Positions 18,676-26,435 of a stretch of DNA of 64,000 nucleotides are shown here, piece by piece. The translations under genes and the position numbers were made by a program. Below the pieces are notes generated by a model, which saw nothing but the letters and a program-made list of their open reading frames with translations, searched no databases and was not told the origin of the DNA. The DNA lies in contig DEQR01000027.1 in NCBI GenBank assembly GCA_002360535.1, positions 62,001 through 126,000 on the forward strand, read 5' to 3'. The number at the start of each line of letters is the position of its first letter. Within the stretch, counting starts at the first letter, position 1. The DNA comes from Thiobacillus sp. UBA3361 (lineage in GTDB: Bacteria; Pseudomonadota; Gammaproteobacteria; Burkholderiales; Thiobacillaceae).

Positions 18676-20055
18676 TCAAACGAATGCATCGGCCATCACG
18701 TTGCGCAGCCAGCCGTCGGCGTACTCGGCCTCGAGCTTGCGGTAGATGTCAGGTACTGGCGACTTGTCCGGCATGGCCATGGGGGATACACCGCTGCCTT
18801 CCTTGATGTACTTGAAGGTGCCTCCCTGCACGCGGTACAGGTGGGCCACAGAAAAGCCGTAGTTGTCGCCGACGATGCTGAAGCAGGTGTTGGCATAGAT
18901 GGGGTCGGGGGGTGGTAGACCGTTGACCTTGGCGACGATGGCCGCCGCCGCCACCTTGGCCTGGGCCATTCCGATGTGGGCGCTCTTGGGCATGTCGAAG
19001 GCGGCATTGGGGTTGCCATACAAAGCCATCTCACCCGCAACGCAGGCGTCGCCAACGACGTAGACGTTGGGGTCGAGGGCGGAGGCCATGGTCATGGGTT
19101 CCACCTTGCACCAGCCCTGTTCGAAGTTGTTGCCTTCCTTGCCGGTGAGTCCAGTGTCTGCGGCGATCTTGCCGGCCTTGTGGGGCGGGATGATGTTGAG
19201 CACGTCGGCCTTCACGTCGATGAAGTCGGACGACACGGTCTTGGTCTTGGCATCCAGCTTGGTGACGGCACCGCCCTCGGCGCCCTTGACCCATTCGATC
19301 ATGCCGTTGGTGCCCAGGCCTTCTTTCTCCCAGCCGTACATCTTGGCCCAGGCCTGGTTGAACAGGCCTTTCTTGGAGTGGGAGTCGTTGGCATCCAGGA
19401 TGATGACCTTTGATTTGGTCTTGCCGTGGTGCTTGAAGTAGTTGGCCACCAGGGAGGCCCGCTCGTAGGGGCCGGGGGGGCAGCGGAAGGGGCCCTTGGG
19501 TACAACGATGACGAACTTGCCGCCGTCGGGCATGGCTTCCAGTTGCTTCTTGAGCAGCAAGGTCTGTGGGCCGGCCTTCCAGGCGTGGGGGATGTCGTTG
19601 ATCATCGATTCGTTGTAGCCCTCGATACCGACGTAGCGGAATTCCACGCCGGGGGACATGACCAGGGCGTCGTAGGGCAAGGTCTTGCCGCCCTGGGTAT
19701 TGACCACCTTGCGAGCGCGATCCACGCCGGTGACGTAGTCGTGCAGAATTTTCACGCCACGCGTCTTGAGGCCATCGTAGCCAATCGACAGGGTACCGAT
19801 ATCGCGGTGCCCGACGACGACCTCGTTGGACAACGGGCAGGAAATATAAATGGGGTTAGGCTCGATGAGGGTGACGTCGATGTTGCCATCCAGCATCTTG
19901 ACGTACTTGGCGGCGGTGGCGCCGCCGTAGCCGCCGCCGATGACAACCACCTTGGCCTTGGCGCCGGCCCGTGCGATGGAGGGGAAGGACAACGCGGCGA
20001 CCGATGAGGCGGCAGCGGCGATCTTGATGAAGTCACGACGGTTGATCTTGCTCAT
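18676..20055 (-). CDS. fccB: Flavocytochrome c sulfide dehydrogenase, flavoprotein subunit
   Basis: A 459-residue protein with a Tat signal (INRRDFIKIAAAASSVAALS, residues 4-23) and an FAD-binding Rossmann motif VVVIGGGYGGATAAKYV near residue 36. The family landmarks ISCPLSNEV, PFRCPPGPYER and NVYVVGDA are present; the cysteines in the first two blocks are candidates for the redox-active disulfide. It oxidises sulfide to sulfur or polysulfide in the periplasm and passes electrons to the haem subunit. The start at 20055 has GAGGAAAT upstream; fccA ends 10 bp before it. napA follows after a 131-bp gap with a strong hairpin. Confidence 0.93.
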   Translation of the reverse strand: MSKINRRDFIKIAAAASSVAALSFPSIARAGAKAKVVVIGGGYGGATAAKYVKMLDGNIDVTLIEPNPIYISCPLSNEVVVGHRDIGTLSIGYDGLKTRGVKILHDYVTGVDRARKVVNTQGGKTLPYDALVMSPGVEFRYVGIEGYNESMINDIPHAWKAGPQTLLLKKQLEAMPDGGKFVIVVPKGPFRCPPGPYERASLVANYFKHHGKTKSKVIILDANDSHSKKGLFNQAWAKMYGWEKEGLGTNGMIEWVKGAEGGAVTKLDAKTKTVSSDFIDVKADVLNIIPPHKAGKIAADTGLTGKEGNNFEQGWCKVEPMTMASALDPNVYVVGDACVAGEMALYGNPNAAFDMPKSAHIGMAQAKVAAAAIVAKVNGLPPPDPIYANTCFSIVGDNYGFSVAHLYRVQGGTFKYIKEGSGVSPMAMPDKSPVPDIYRKLEAEYADGWLRNVMADAFV

Positions 20056-20065
20056 GCTGATTTCC

Positions 20066-20638
20066 TCATTTGCTCTGGGCGCCATAGAACTTGGCGGCGG
20101 TGGCGACATCACCCTCTTCTAGCTTGCGGGCGTTCTTGATCATCTTCTTGTGGGTCATCTGGAAGCCTTCATCCCGGTACTTCACGAGCTCTAGTTCCAG
20201 GTACCTGGACCACTGGCCGGCGAGCATGGGGGTGTCCGCATCGTCAGGTTGGCCTCCGGTGGCGCCGTGGCAGGTCTCGCAACGCTCGGTGGCTTCCTTG
20301 GCCTTGACCAGCAGGTCGGCGGGGGCAGACTGCGGTTGCGCCTTCCAGGGCTGTTTGGCGTAGTAGGCGGCCACGCCGGCGATCTCCTCGTCGGTGTAAC
20401 CCTTGATCAGGCGGGTCATGTTGGCGGAGGCGCGCGTGCCGCTCTTCCATTCCATCATGATGTTCTTGAGGTAGCTCTCGGACAGGCCGGCGATGGAGGG
20501 CATGGACAGGCCGACGCTGACACCGCCCGTTCCGTGGCAGCTGTTGCAGGCACGGGCGATGCCTTCGATGTCGGCCGCCGGTGTGGCGCCGCTGGCCAGG
20601 CCGAGGATGGCCAGCAAGGTGCATAGCTTCAATTTCAT
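20066..20638 (-). CDS. fccA: Flavocytochrome c sulfide dehydrogenase, di-haem cytochrome subunit
   Basis: A 190-residue exported cytochrome of the c4 type: signal peptide to about residue 22, CNSCH at 31-35 and CETCH at 120-124, two similar halves. Placed immediately upstream of fccB it is the electron-accepting subunit of the same complex. Start at the ATG at 20638 with a weak Shine-Dalgarno; a longer open frame upstream is a shadow of the repeat-protein gene. Confidence 0.9.
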   Translation of the reverse strand: MKLKLCTLLAILGLASGATPAADIEGIARACNSCHGTGGVSVGLSMPSIAGLSESYLKNIMMEWKSGTRASANMTRLIKGYTDEEIAGVAAYYAKQPWKAQPQSAPADLLVKAKEATERCETCHGATGGQPDDADTPMLAGQWSRYLELELVKYRDEGFQMTHKKMIKNARKLEEGDVATAAKFYGAQSK

Positions 20639-20673
20639 GGGTGACTCCTCAGTGGTGGGGATGCTTGTGGGAT

Positions 20674-21372
20674 TTATTGAGCGCCAGGTTGCGCGCCGGG
20701 AATGGGCAACATCTTCATGAGCGCGGCCGGGTCCAGGGGATTGGCCGGAGCAGAGGCCGCCGGGGTCGCACCCACTGTCTGGGCAGGCGCGGTCAGCATC
20801 TGGCCCCAAGTTCCATAGGTGGCGGGATTCATGCCCGCGCCCATCCAGTTCATGTATAGATTGGGGTTCATGGGGGCCATCATGGCGTTGACCGCCTGGG
20901 GGCTTATGGGCGCGGCCATCCAGTTGGCGTACAGACCGGGGTTGAGGGGCGCAGCCATCAGGCCCAGGGCCTGGGGCGAGAGGGGGGCGGTCATCCAGCC
21001 CAGATAGTTTGCGGGGTTGAGGCCCTGGGCCATAAGGCTGGCGTAGAAGTTGGGGTCCATGCCTGCCGCCATCCACTTCATGAGCACAGCGGGGTCGCTG
21101 AACTGCATGTAGTTCTGCATGGTGGCCGGGCTGAGACCCGCCGCCATCATGCGAACGTAGGTGTTGGGGTCGATGCCCCGTTGGGCCAGGGCCAGCGAGG
21201 TGGCCGGATTCATCATGTTGCCGACCCACTCGGAAAAGGCCTTGGGGTCCTTGAAGGCGGAGGCGTTGCGTGTGGGGTCCAGCATTCGGTCGGCTGCGGC
21301 CTCGGGTGTGTCCGCCGCCCATGCGGCATGGTTCAGGGCCAGGGCGGTCAGGAATACGGCGGTGGTTTTCAT
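20674..21372 (-). CDS. Exported Met/Pro-rich tandem-repeat protein of unknown function
   Basis: A 232-residue protein with a signal peptide cleaved near AAWA|AD. The body is a run of short related units of about 12-13 residues, consensus (D/N)PxxYxxWMxAxx, alternating with SPQAxxxMxAPx units; examples are NPANYLGWMTAPL, NPGLYANWMAAPI and NPNLYMNWMGAGM. There are no cysteines and no haem motifs. Its place between the DUF302 gene and fccA in the same operon suggests a periplasmic or cell-surface role in sulfide oxidation, for example binding sulfur or scaffolding the cytochromes, but this is speculation. I do not recognise the family. Confidence 0.8.
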   Translation of the reverse strand: MKTTAVFLTALALNHAAWAADTPEAAADRMLDPTRNASAFKDPKAFSEWVGNMMNPATSLALAQRGIDPNTYVRMMAAGLSPATMQNYMQFSDPAVLMKWMAAGMDPNFYASLMAQGLNPANYLGWMTAPLSPQALGLMAAPLNPGLYANWMAAPISPQAVNAMMAPMNPNLYMNWMGAGMNPATYGTWGQMLTAPAQTVGATPAASAPANPLDPAALMKMLPIPGAQPGAQ

Positions 21373-21407
21373 GTGCGTTCCTTGAGTGAGGTGGGGACTG
21401 CTCGGGT

Positions 21408-22118
21408 TCACAGGTCACCGTTGGCAGCGGCCTGCATGATGTTGTCCATCTTTTCGCGGATGTCCTTGGCGTGCTTGCCCAGCACGGGGTCGATGCCCAT
21501 CTTGCCGTTTACGGTGTCCAGCCAGGCCAGGTCCCAATCCAGTGTGATGACCCAGATCTGTTTGTTGGCGTCTTCCATGATGGCGATGCGGCAGGGCAGG
21601 TAGGCGATGGCCTCCGGCGAGGCCTTGAGCACCTCGCGTCCGGCGGCGATGTCGCAGTAGTGGTAGACCTCCATGCGCGGTGCTTCCATGTCGCCCAGCA
21701 CGGCCTGGATGTCCTTCCACATGGGGGAGACGCCGACGCGCTTGAAGTTGAGCTGGTTGGCGCGCAGTTCCATGGACTGCACCACGTCGTCGAAGGTGAG
21801 GCCATCCTTGGCCTTGTATTTGGTGGACATGAAGCTCATGGCGTCGCGGATACCCATGCTGGGCATGAGGCCCATCATGGCCTGCATAAGAGCCATCTTC
21901 TGGTCGCGCGGCAGGGAAGCGGCCATGGAATAGGGCTTGGCGGCCATGGAGGGCTTGAACGTGGCCATGGAGCCGATCAGCCCCAGGTAGGACGGGATGT
22001 TGGGCAGGGTGAAGCCCGGGATGTTCACCAGGTAGGGGTTGGCGGGCGGCGTTTGCGCCAAGGCTGGCACGGGCAGCGTCAGGGCGGCCGCAAGCAGGGC
22101 CGGAAAGTATCGTTTCAA
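21408..22118 (-). CDS. Exported DUF302 domain protein
   Basis: A 236-residue protein with a signal peptide ending at ALAQ. The C-terminal half is a DUF302 fold (TFDDVVQSMELRANQLNF..., then YHYCDIAAGREVL and LPCRIAIMED), with two cysteines at about residues 154 and 174 that could be redox-active or bind a ligand. DUF302 proteins often lie in sulfur-oxidation loci; their activity is not established. The N-terminal part (PSMAAKPYSMAASL) is Met/Pro-rich like the downstream repeat protein. It starts 2 bp after the rhodanese stop, so the two are probably coupled. Confidence 0.85.
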   Translation of the reverse strand: MKRYFPALLAAALTLPVPALAQTPPANPYLVNIPGFTLPNIPSYLGLIGSMATFKPSMAAKPYSMAASLPRDQKMALMQAMMGLMPSMGIRDAMSFMSTKYKAKDGLTFDDVVQSMELRANQLNFKRVGVSPMWKDIQAVLGDMEAPRMEVYHYCDIAAGREVLKASPEAIAYLPCRIAIMEDANKQIWVITLDWDLAWLDTVNGKMGIDPVLGKHAKDIREKMDNIMQAAANGDL

Positions 22119-22119
22119 G

Positions 22120-22797
22120 TCAATCTCCTTGCTTGGTGGTGGGGGCTACGGTGGTCAGGCTGAGCATCTTCCAGTCCTGCATGCCGCCCCGGTACCACTT
22201 GAGCTTGTGCGGGGGATAGCCCAGGGCCAGCAGTTGCTTGATGTTGGTGGGGGCTTGTCCGCACCAGGGGCCATTGCAGTAAAGCACCAGGGTCTTGGCG
22301 CTCTCGAAGTTCCACAGGCCGTCCTGGCGCGCCGCGCCGAAGCGCAGCATGAGCAGGTCGGCGATCTCGCCCGCGCTGGCGTGGGCCGGGTGCAGCCGCT
22401 GCCAGGGCAGGCTCGTGGCGCCCGGAATCACCCCGGAACGCAGCGGCCAGTCGCCGTCGCGGGAATCGATTACCAGCACGGCGTCGTCGCGGCCCACCTG
22501 CCTGAGGTAGCCGATCAGTTCCAGCTCACCGATGGTCTCGACGCCGGGGGCCAGTTGCATGGGCTGGATGCAGTAGGGCGGGCAGGGCCGGGAGGTGAGG
22601 GAGAAATCCGGATCGAGCATGTTTTCGGTATCCGGATTGCGCTCGATGCGCGTCGCCTTGCCTTCGTGCAACACCTCCGCGTAGGGCAGGTCATGGCTGA
22701 TGCGCACTTCGCCGGCGAGGGCCTGCGCATGTGCCAGAGCAGCGAGCACGCAGCACAGCGCCGGTAAACCGGAACGGAGCGGCATGGTAGGCAGCAT
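22120..22797 (-). CDS. Exported rhodanese-like protein
   Basis: A 225-residue protein; start at the ATG at 22797 with GAGGAG upstream, signal peptide ending near ALAG. The rhodanese domain ends with the active-site loop LYCNGPWCGQAPTNIKQL, so the catalytic cysteine is present, followed by WYRGGMQDW. Rhodaneses transfer sulfane sulfur; here it would act in the periplasm. It is the first gene of the long minus-strand operon and lies just after a sigma-54 type promoter, so it heads the sulfide-response unit. An additional CPPYC pair lies in the N-terminal third. Confidence 0.88.
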   Translation of the reverse strand: MLPTMPLRSGLPALCCVLAALAHAQALAGEVRISHDLPYAEVLHEGKATRIERNPDTENMLDPDFSLTSRPCPPYCIQPMQLAPGVETIGELELIGYLRQVGRDDAVLVIDSRDGDWPLRSGVIPGATSLPWQRLHPAHASAGEIADLLMLRFGAARQDGLWNFESAKTLVLYCNGPWCGQAPTNIKQLLALGYPPHKLKWYRGGMQDWKMLSLTTVAPTTKQGD

Positions 22798-22832
22798 CGT
22801 CAACTCCTCACAGGGGAATAGGACGTGCCATG

Positions 22833-22848
22833 AGCAATATCCGTGCCT
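22833..22848 (-). promoter_or_regulatory. Sigma-54 (-24/-12) promoter of the rhodanese-fcc-nap operon
   Basis: Read on the minus strand: AGGCACG-GATA-TTGCT, matching TGGCACG-N4-TTGCW at all but the first base, with correct spacing. Transcription would start about 25 bp before the rhodanese ATG. Confidence 0.72.
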
Positions 22849-22930
22849 GAAGAACAAAAAACCTAGTGCGTTGTTTTATATATGGATTTGTTTATTCGGG
22901 CTGCTGCCTTGGCGAGGAAGGCGGGGCCAT

Positions 22931-22951
22931 GTCATGACTAGGTGTCATGAC
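22931..22951. promoter_or_regulatory. Candidate enhancer: two GTCATGAC sites, 5 bp apart
   Basis: GTCATGAC at 22931-22938 and 22944-22951, about 85 bp upstream of the -24 element. The same 8-mer pair occurs upstream of soxY. Likely binding site of the sigma-54 activator encoded at 23498-24841. Confidence 0.6.
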
Positions 22952-23090
22952 GAGAGGGGTATTTCGTGCGCGCGCCCCGCTCATTCGAACTTTTTTCTCA
23001 TGGAAGAATGGACGGAGCGGCGGTCATCACATCCGCCTTCACCCCCACCCCGCTGATCCGGAAAAAACCCTGTTACGGACGCCGAAGGCG

Positions 23091-23474
23091 TCAGAAATGG
23101 TCCGTCGCCGCCAGGCGGATTTCTTCTTCCAGCAGATCCATCGCCGCCAGCAGCGAGTGGGAGATACCCACCAGTTGCGCCATGATCATCGCCGCGCGGG
23201 CCTGATCGCCCTCTTCCAGGACACGATGCAGCAGGTGATAGACCTCGTGCAGCAGTTCATGGCCGTATTCCACGTCCTGGTAGATCTGCCAGTGGCCGAA
23301 GGTCTTGAATCCCTCGCCGTAGAACCACTGGCCGAAGTCGCAATCCTTCTGGTGCACGGGGGCGCGTTGTTCCTCGATCTCCAGGCCGGCCACCATGGCC
23401 TGGACATAGGCGCGCCAGCGGATATGGGCCGACTTGGCGTGGCGCACCTGGCTCAGGGCTTCACTCTTGGTCAT
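23091..23474 (-). CDS. CZB (chemoreceptor zinc-binding) domain protein
   Basis: A 127-residue stand-alone CZB domain: an N-terminal helix with H17, the CDFGQWFYGEG block with C45, and the GHELLHEVYH segment with H72 and H76 form the expected zinc site (one Cys, three His). In chemoreceptors and cyclases CZB domains sense zinc or thiol oxidants. It starts 23 bp after the sigma-54 activator stop, with GGGAG upstream, so it may tune that activator in response to reactive sulfur or redox state. Function is inferred from the domain and neighbours. Confidence 0.8.
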   Translation of the reverse strand: MTKSEALSQVRHAKSAHIRWRAYVQAMVAGLEIEEQRAPVHQKDCDFGQWFYGEGFKTFGHWQIYQDVEYGHELLHEVYHLLHRVLEEGDQARAAMIMAQLVGISHSLLAAMDLLEEEIRLAATDHF

Positions 23475-23497
23475 CGCATTCTCCCTCGAATACGCCA

Positions 23498-24841
23498 TCA
23501 AATGAGGCTGTGGGACTTCAGCCGGCGGTACAGGGTGCGCTCGGTGATACCCAGTTCCTGGGCCGCCTGACGGCGGTTGCCACGGTGTTTGTGCAGCACC
23601 TCGCGCAAATGATCGGACTCGGAAATCTCGTGGTCCGCGCACGCAACAAAATCGTTTTCCACATGGACCGGGTGGGTCGCCGGCACGCGTTCCGGGCTCG
23701 TGACCTCGGCCGGCAGATTTTCAACCTCCAGCCGCGCGCCGCGGGCCAGGGCCATGGCCCGATCCAGGATGTTACGCAGCTCGCGCATGTTGCCGGGGAA
23801 GGGGTACGCCAAGAGCGCCTCGTAGGCCGCCTCGGAGATGCCCTGGCGGTGCCCGGCGCGGTCCAGGAAGTAGTTGACGAGCTCGGGGAGATCACCCTTG
23901 CGGTGGCGCAACGGCGGCAGTTCCACCTGCATGCAGTTGATGCGGTAGTACAGGTCGGCACGGAACTCACCCAGCTTGACCATGGCCTGAATATCGCGGT
24001 TGGTGGCGCATACTAGGCGCACGTCGGCGCGCCGTTCGCGGGTTTCACCCAGCCGTCGGAACTTGCCGGTCTCCAGGGCGCGCAACAGCTTGGCCTGGCT
24101 GACCAGGGGCAATTCGCCGATCTCATCCAGGAACAGCGTGCCCCGGTCGGCCAGCTCGAAAAGCCCCATCTTGTTCTCGACCGCGCCGGTGAAGGCGCCA
24201 CGGATGTGGCCGAACAGTTCGCTGGCGAAACGCTCCTCGGTGAACTGGGTACAGTCGATGGTGACGAATTCACGGTCGGCACGGCGCGACTTGCGGTGGA
24301 TGAGCTGGGCGGCCATCTCCTTGCCGCTGCCGGTCTCGCCCAGGATGAGCACGGGGAAATCGGTTTCGGCTACGGAAGTCAGGTTATCCAGCACGCGCAT
24401 GAAGGAAGGGCAACAGCCGCTCACCATCTTTTCCGCGTCGAAGCACAGGTCGCGGCCGTGGCTGATGGAGGTCATGCTCTCCCCCATCAATACCACCGCG
24501 CCGGCCGCGTTGAAGATTGGCGTGGCATGCACGGTCACATAGTCGGGTTCGTGGTACTGGTCGAAATGGCGATGCACCACCTGGAAGGGATGGCCCTGGT
24601 CGAAGGTCTGCCGCAACGGGCACTCCTCGTGCGCATCGCAAGGCACGTCCGAGTCGTGGGAAATCTCATGGCATTTGCGCCCCACCACCGCCTGTTTGTC
24701 CAGACCGGCATAGAGATCGGCGTAGCGCTGGTTGGCGGCCACGATGCGGTATTGCTCGTCGACCAGGCAGAAGGGCTCCTGATGGGCATCCACCAGGCTT
24801 TGCAGGAAGGCTTGATTGGGGAATTCGTGGTCTTGCTTCAT
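23498..24841 (-). CDS. Sigma-54 dependent activator with cysteine-containing PAS domain
   Basis: A 447-residue enhancer-binding protein. The N-terminal PAS domain (residues 10-130) holds a cysteine cluster, C57, C68 and C74 (GRKCHEISHDSDVPCD...CPL), suited to redox, metal or sulfane-sulfur sensing. The AAA+ domain has Walker A GETGSGKE at 168-175 and the sigma-54 contact loop GAFTGA at 215-220; LFLDEIGELP is Walker B. The C-terminal Fis-type helix-turn-helix ends the protein (NRRQAAQELGITERTLYRRL). It follows soxZ by 50 bp. Its targets are most likely the two sigma-54 promoters that flank it, each with a GTCATGAC enhancer. Confidence 0.92.
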   Translation of the reverse strand: MKQDHEFPNQAFLQSLVDAHQEPFCLVDEQYRIVAANQRYADLYAGLDKQAVVGRKCHEISHDSDVPCDAHEECPLRQTFDQGHPFQVVHRHFDQYHEPDYVTVHATPIFNAAGAVVLMGESMTSISHGRDLCFDAEKMVSGCCPSFMRVLDNLTSVAETDFPVLILGETGSGKEMAAQLIHRKSRRADREFVTIDCTQFTEERFASELFGHIRGAFTGAVENKMGLFELADRGTLFLDEIGELPLVSQAKLLRALETGKFRRLGETRERRADVRLVCATNRDIQAMVKLGEFRADLYYRINCMQVELPPLRHRKGDLPELVNYFLDRAGHRQGISEAAYEALLAYPFPGNMRELRNILDRAMALARGARLEVENLPAEVTSPERVPATHPVHVENDFVACADHEISESDHLREVLHKHRGNRRQAAQELGITERTLYRRLKSHSLI

Positions 24842-24856
24842 CTCGAATGGCTAAGT

Positions 24857-24879
24857 GGCGGGCTCGGTTGAGGCCCGCC
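24857..24879 (-). terminator. Hairpin after soxZ
   Basis: GGCGGGC (24857-24863) pairs with GCCCGCC (24873-24879), nine-base loop, between soxZ and the activator gene. No long T-run on the minus strand, so it may attenuate or process the transcript and lower activator expression relative to soxYZ. Confidence 0.4.
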
Positions 24880-24890
24880 CATTATAGAGA

Positions 24891-25205
24891 TCAGGCCACG
24901 GTGGCCTCGCCGGTGTTCTTGTCGCCAGTGTTGTCCACCCAGCTCACCACCACCTTGTCACCTACCTTGGCGCCCTTGACGCGGATCGCCAGGTAGGGGT
25001 TCTTGCTGATGCCGCCGCCCCACTGGGCATCCATCACCTGCTTGCCACCCAGCTCGCAGGTAACGTTGGTGATGTGGTGCGCGGGCACCACGGTGCCGGA
25101 CTTGGCGTCCTTGCGCAGTCCAGTTTCCATGACGTGGTTCATCAGGCACTTTATTTCGGCCGTGTCGCCCTTCAGGCTGGCACGGATTTTCATTGGTTCA
25201 GCCAT
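24891..25205 (-). CDS. soxZ: Sulfur-carrier complex protein SoxZ
   Basis: A 104-residue protein with the SoxZ sandwich: KIRASLKGDTAEIKCLMNH, PAHHITNV and NPYLAIRVKGAKVGDKV. It forms the SoxYZ heterodimer that carries sulfur intermediates in the periplasm. It follows soxY by 38 bp. soxA, X, B, C and D are not in the window, so the carrier would serve a partial pathway or the chromosomal Sox system. Confidence 0.95.
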   Translation of the reverse strand: MAEPMKIRASLKGDTAEIKCLMNHVMETGLRKDAKSGTVVPAHHITNVTCELGGKQVMDAQWGGGISKNPYLAIRVKGAKVGDKVVVSWVDNTGDKNTGEATVA

Positions 25206-25243
25206 GTCGTTTCTCCTGTGTTCGGTAAGACTGGTTCAGTCCA

Positions 25244-25714
25244 TCAGCCGCCGCAACCACCGATGGTGACTTTCACTTCCTTATGGGCCTTATAGGTCTT
25301 GCCGCCCGCCTTGACCACCGCGAGCACATTGGATGTGGCGCCCATCTTGATGCGCGTGGAGACATAGCCTTCCGCACCGTTCATCATGTTGAACACCGCG
25401 ATCAGGGGCAGCGCGTTCTTTTCGCCGATGATGGCGATGGACTCCGTTCCTGCCACGCTTGAGATGATTTCCACGGGAACCACCGCGCCATTCTCGGCGA
25501 TATCCGGCGCCTTGACGCTTATGTCTCCTGAAGGCGAGGCGTCGCCAGCCCCAATGGCACCCAGGGCACCGCCCAGATCCTTCGATTCAAATCCGGCCTT
25601 GTTCCAGGCTGCCGCGTAAACCGCTGCCGGTTTCAAAATGCCGGCCGCCACCGCGACACTCACGATGCCGGCTCCACCGGCACCTTTCAATACTGCTCTA
25701 CGCATGGTGTTCAT
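25244..25714 (-). CDS. soxY: Sulfur-carrier protein SoxY
   Basis: A 156-residue protein ending in the essential swinging-arm motif GGCGG, whose cysteine carries the sulfur substrate. A Tat-like signal (MRRAVLKGAGG) starts at residue 4, consistent with export together with SoxZ. The start at 25714 has GGAG seven bases upstream; the open frame extends further but without signals. A sigma-54 promoter lies about 90 bp upstream. It is the first gene of soxYZ-activator-CZB. Confidence 0.95.
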   Translation of the reverse strand: MNTMRRAVLKGAGGAGIVSVAVAAGILKPAAVYAAAWNKAGFESKDLGGALGAIGAGDASPSGDISVKAPDIAENGAVVPVEIISSVAGTESIAIIGEKNALPLIAVFNMMNGAEGYVSTRIKMGATSNVLAVVKAGGKTYKAHKEVKVTIGGCGG

Positions 25715-25801
25715 ACGATCTCCAGTTGACCCTGTTGAAAATGCTCCGGCTATTTCCGCACACGGTCCATTCATGTCCGGGCAATGCCAGGCAAGTTGAT
25801 A

Positions 25802-25817
25802 AGCAACATTGGTGCCA
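25802..25817 (-). promoter_or_regulatory. Sigma-54 (-24/-12) promoter of soxYZ
   Basis: Read on the minus strand: TGGCACC-AATG-TTGCT, matching the -24 TGGCAC and -12 TTGCW with exact spacing. Start of transcription would be about 75 bp before the soxY ATG. Confidence 0.75.
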
Positions 25818-25878
25818 CAATATAAACGTTGTTATCCTATTGATTAAACAGAGCCATTAATCCATGTGCTAAATAATG

Positions 25879-25920
25879 AGCCGGCTGATAGTCATGACGT
25901 GTCATGACTATCAGCCGGCT
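25879..25920. promoter_or_regulatory. 42-bp palindrome with paired GTCATGAC sites, candidate enhancer for soxYZ
   Basis: Two perfect 20-bp inverted arms (AGCCGGCTGATAGTCATGAC and its complement) around a central GT. The inner parts are GTCATGAC in both arms. It lies about 62 bp upstream of the -24 element and shares its core 8-mer with the site at 22931. As RNA it would form a very strong hairpin, so a terminator role for the opposite strand is also possible. Confidence 0.65.
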
Positions 25921-26136
25921 TAAATGAATGGGGTCCCTTGATACGTCGTACGCAACGTGAAGTGGTGAAATCGTGCGGAGAGCAGGTCAAGACCGGGCCG
26001 TTCACGATCCCTCGGGACAATTCGGTGTGAACCGCCTCGCCACCGCCGGGGGTGCCGGTGTCATGGGGATAGACAGCGCGCGGCGCCTTCGTGTCCAGGC
26101 CGATCTAATCAAGCATAGCAACACCCTCGCCAAGCC
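25921..26136. other. Gene-free stretch right of the soxYZ enhancer
   Basis: No intact gene. One frame starting near 25938 gives IRRTQREVVKSCGEQVKTG before a stop, which looks like a piece of a decayed gene I cannot name. Confidence 0.3.
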
Positions 26137-26435
26137 TTGCGGATTCCGTTTGACCTTGCCAGTCACCACCACATCGACCTGGCCTTGGACGGTTGCCTCT
26201 ACAACGGTGGCACCACCACATGCGCGGGCTTGTGGAAGGGCGTGCCGGTGGTGTCGTGGCGTGGCAGGCGCTATGTGGCGCGCCTGGGGACAGCATCCTG
26301 GGCCAGTCAGGCCTGGACGACCAGGTCGCCTGCGGTGCTTCGGATTACGCGGAACGGACATTGGCGCTGGTCAACGACGTGGACCGGCTGCGCGCCCTGC
26401 GCTCCGGCATACGTGCACGGATAGCCGGGGTCTAG
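26137..26435 (+). pseudogene. Fragment of a GT41/SPINDLY-type O-GlcNAc transferase gene
   Basis: The frame from 26137 encodes HHIDLALDGCLYNGGTTTC followed by GLWKGVPVVSWRGRRYVARLG, the conserved UDP-sugar site block of TPR/GT41 transferases. Near 26290 the homology moves to the next frame (DSILGQSGLDDQVA, then SDYAERTLALVNDVDRLRAL), ending at 26435. It is thus a frameshifted remnant without its N-terminal TPR region. Confidence 0.65.

Noticed and set aside
24891..25714. A complete Sox thiosulfate-oxidation cluster
   Set aside because: Only soxY and soxZ are present; soxX, A, B, C and D are not in the window.
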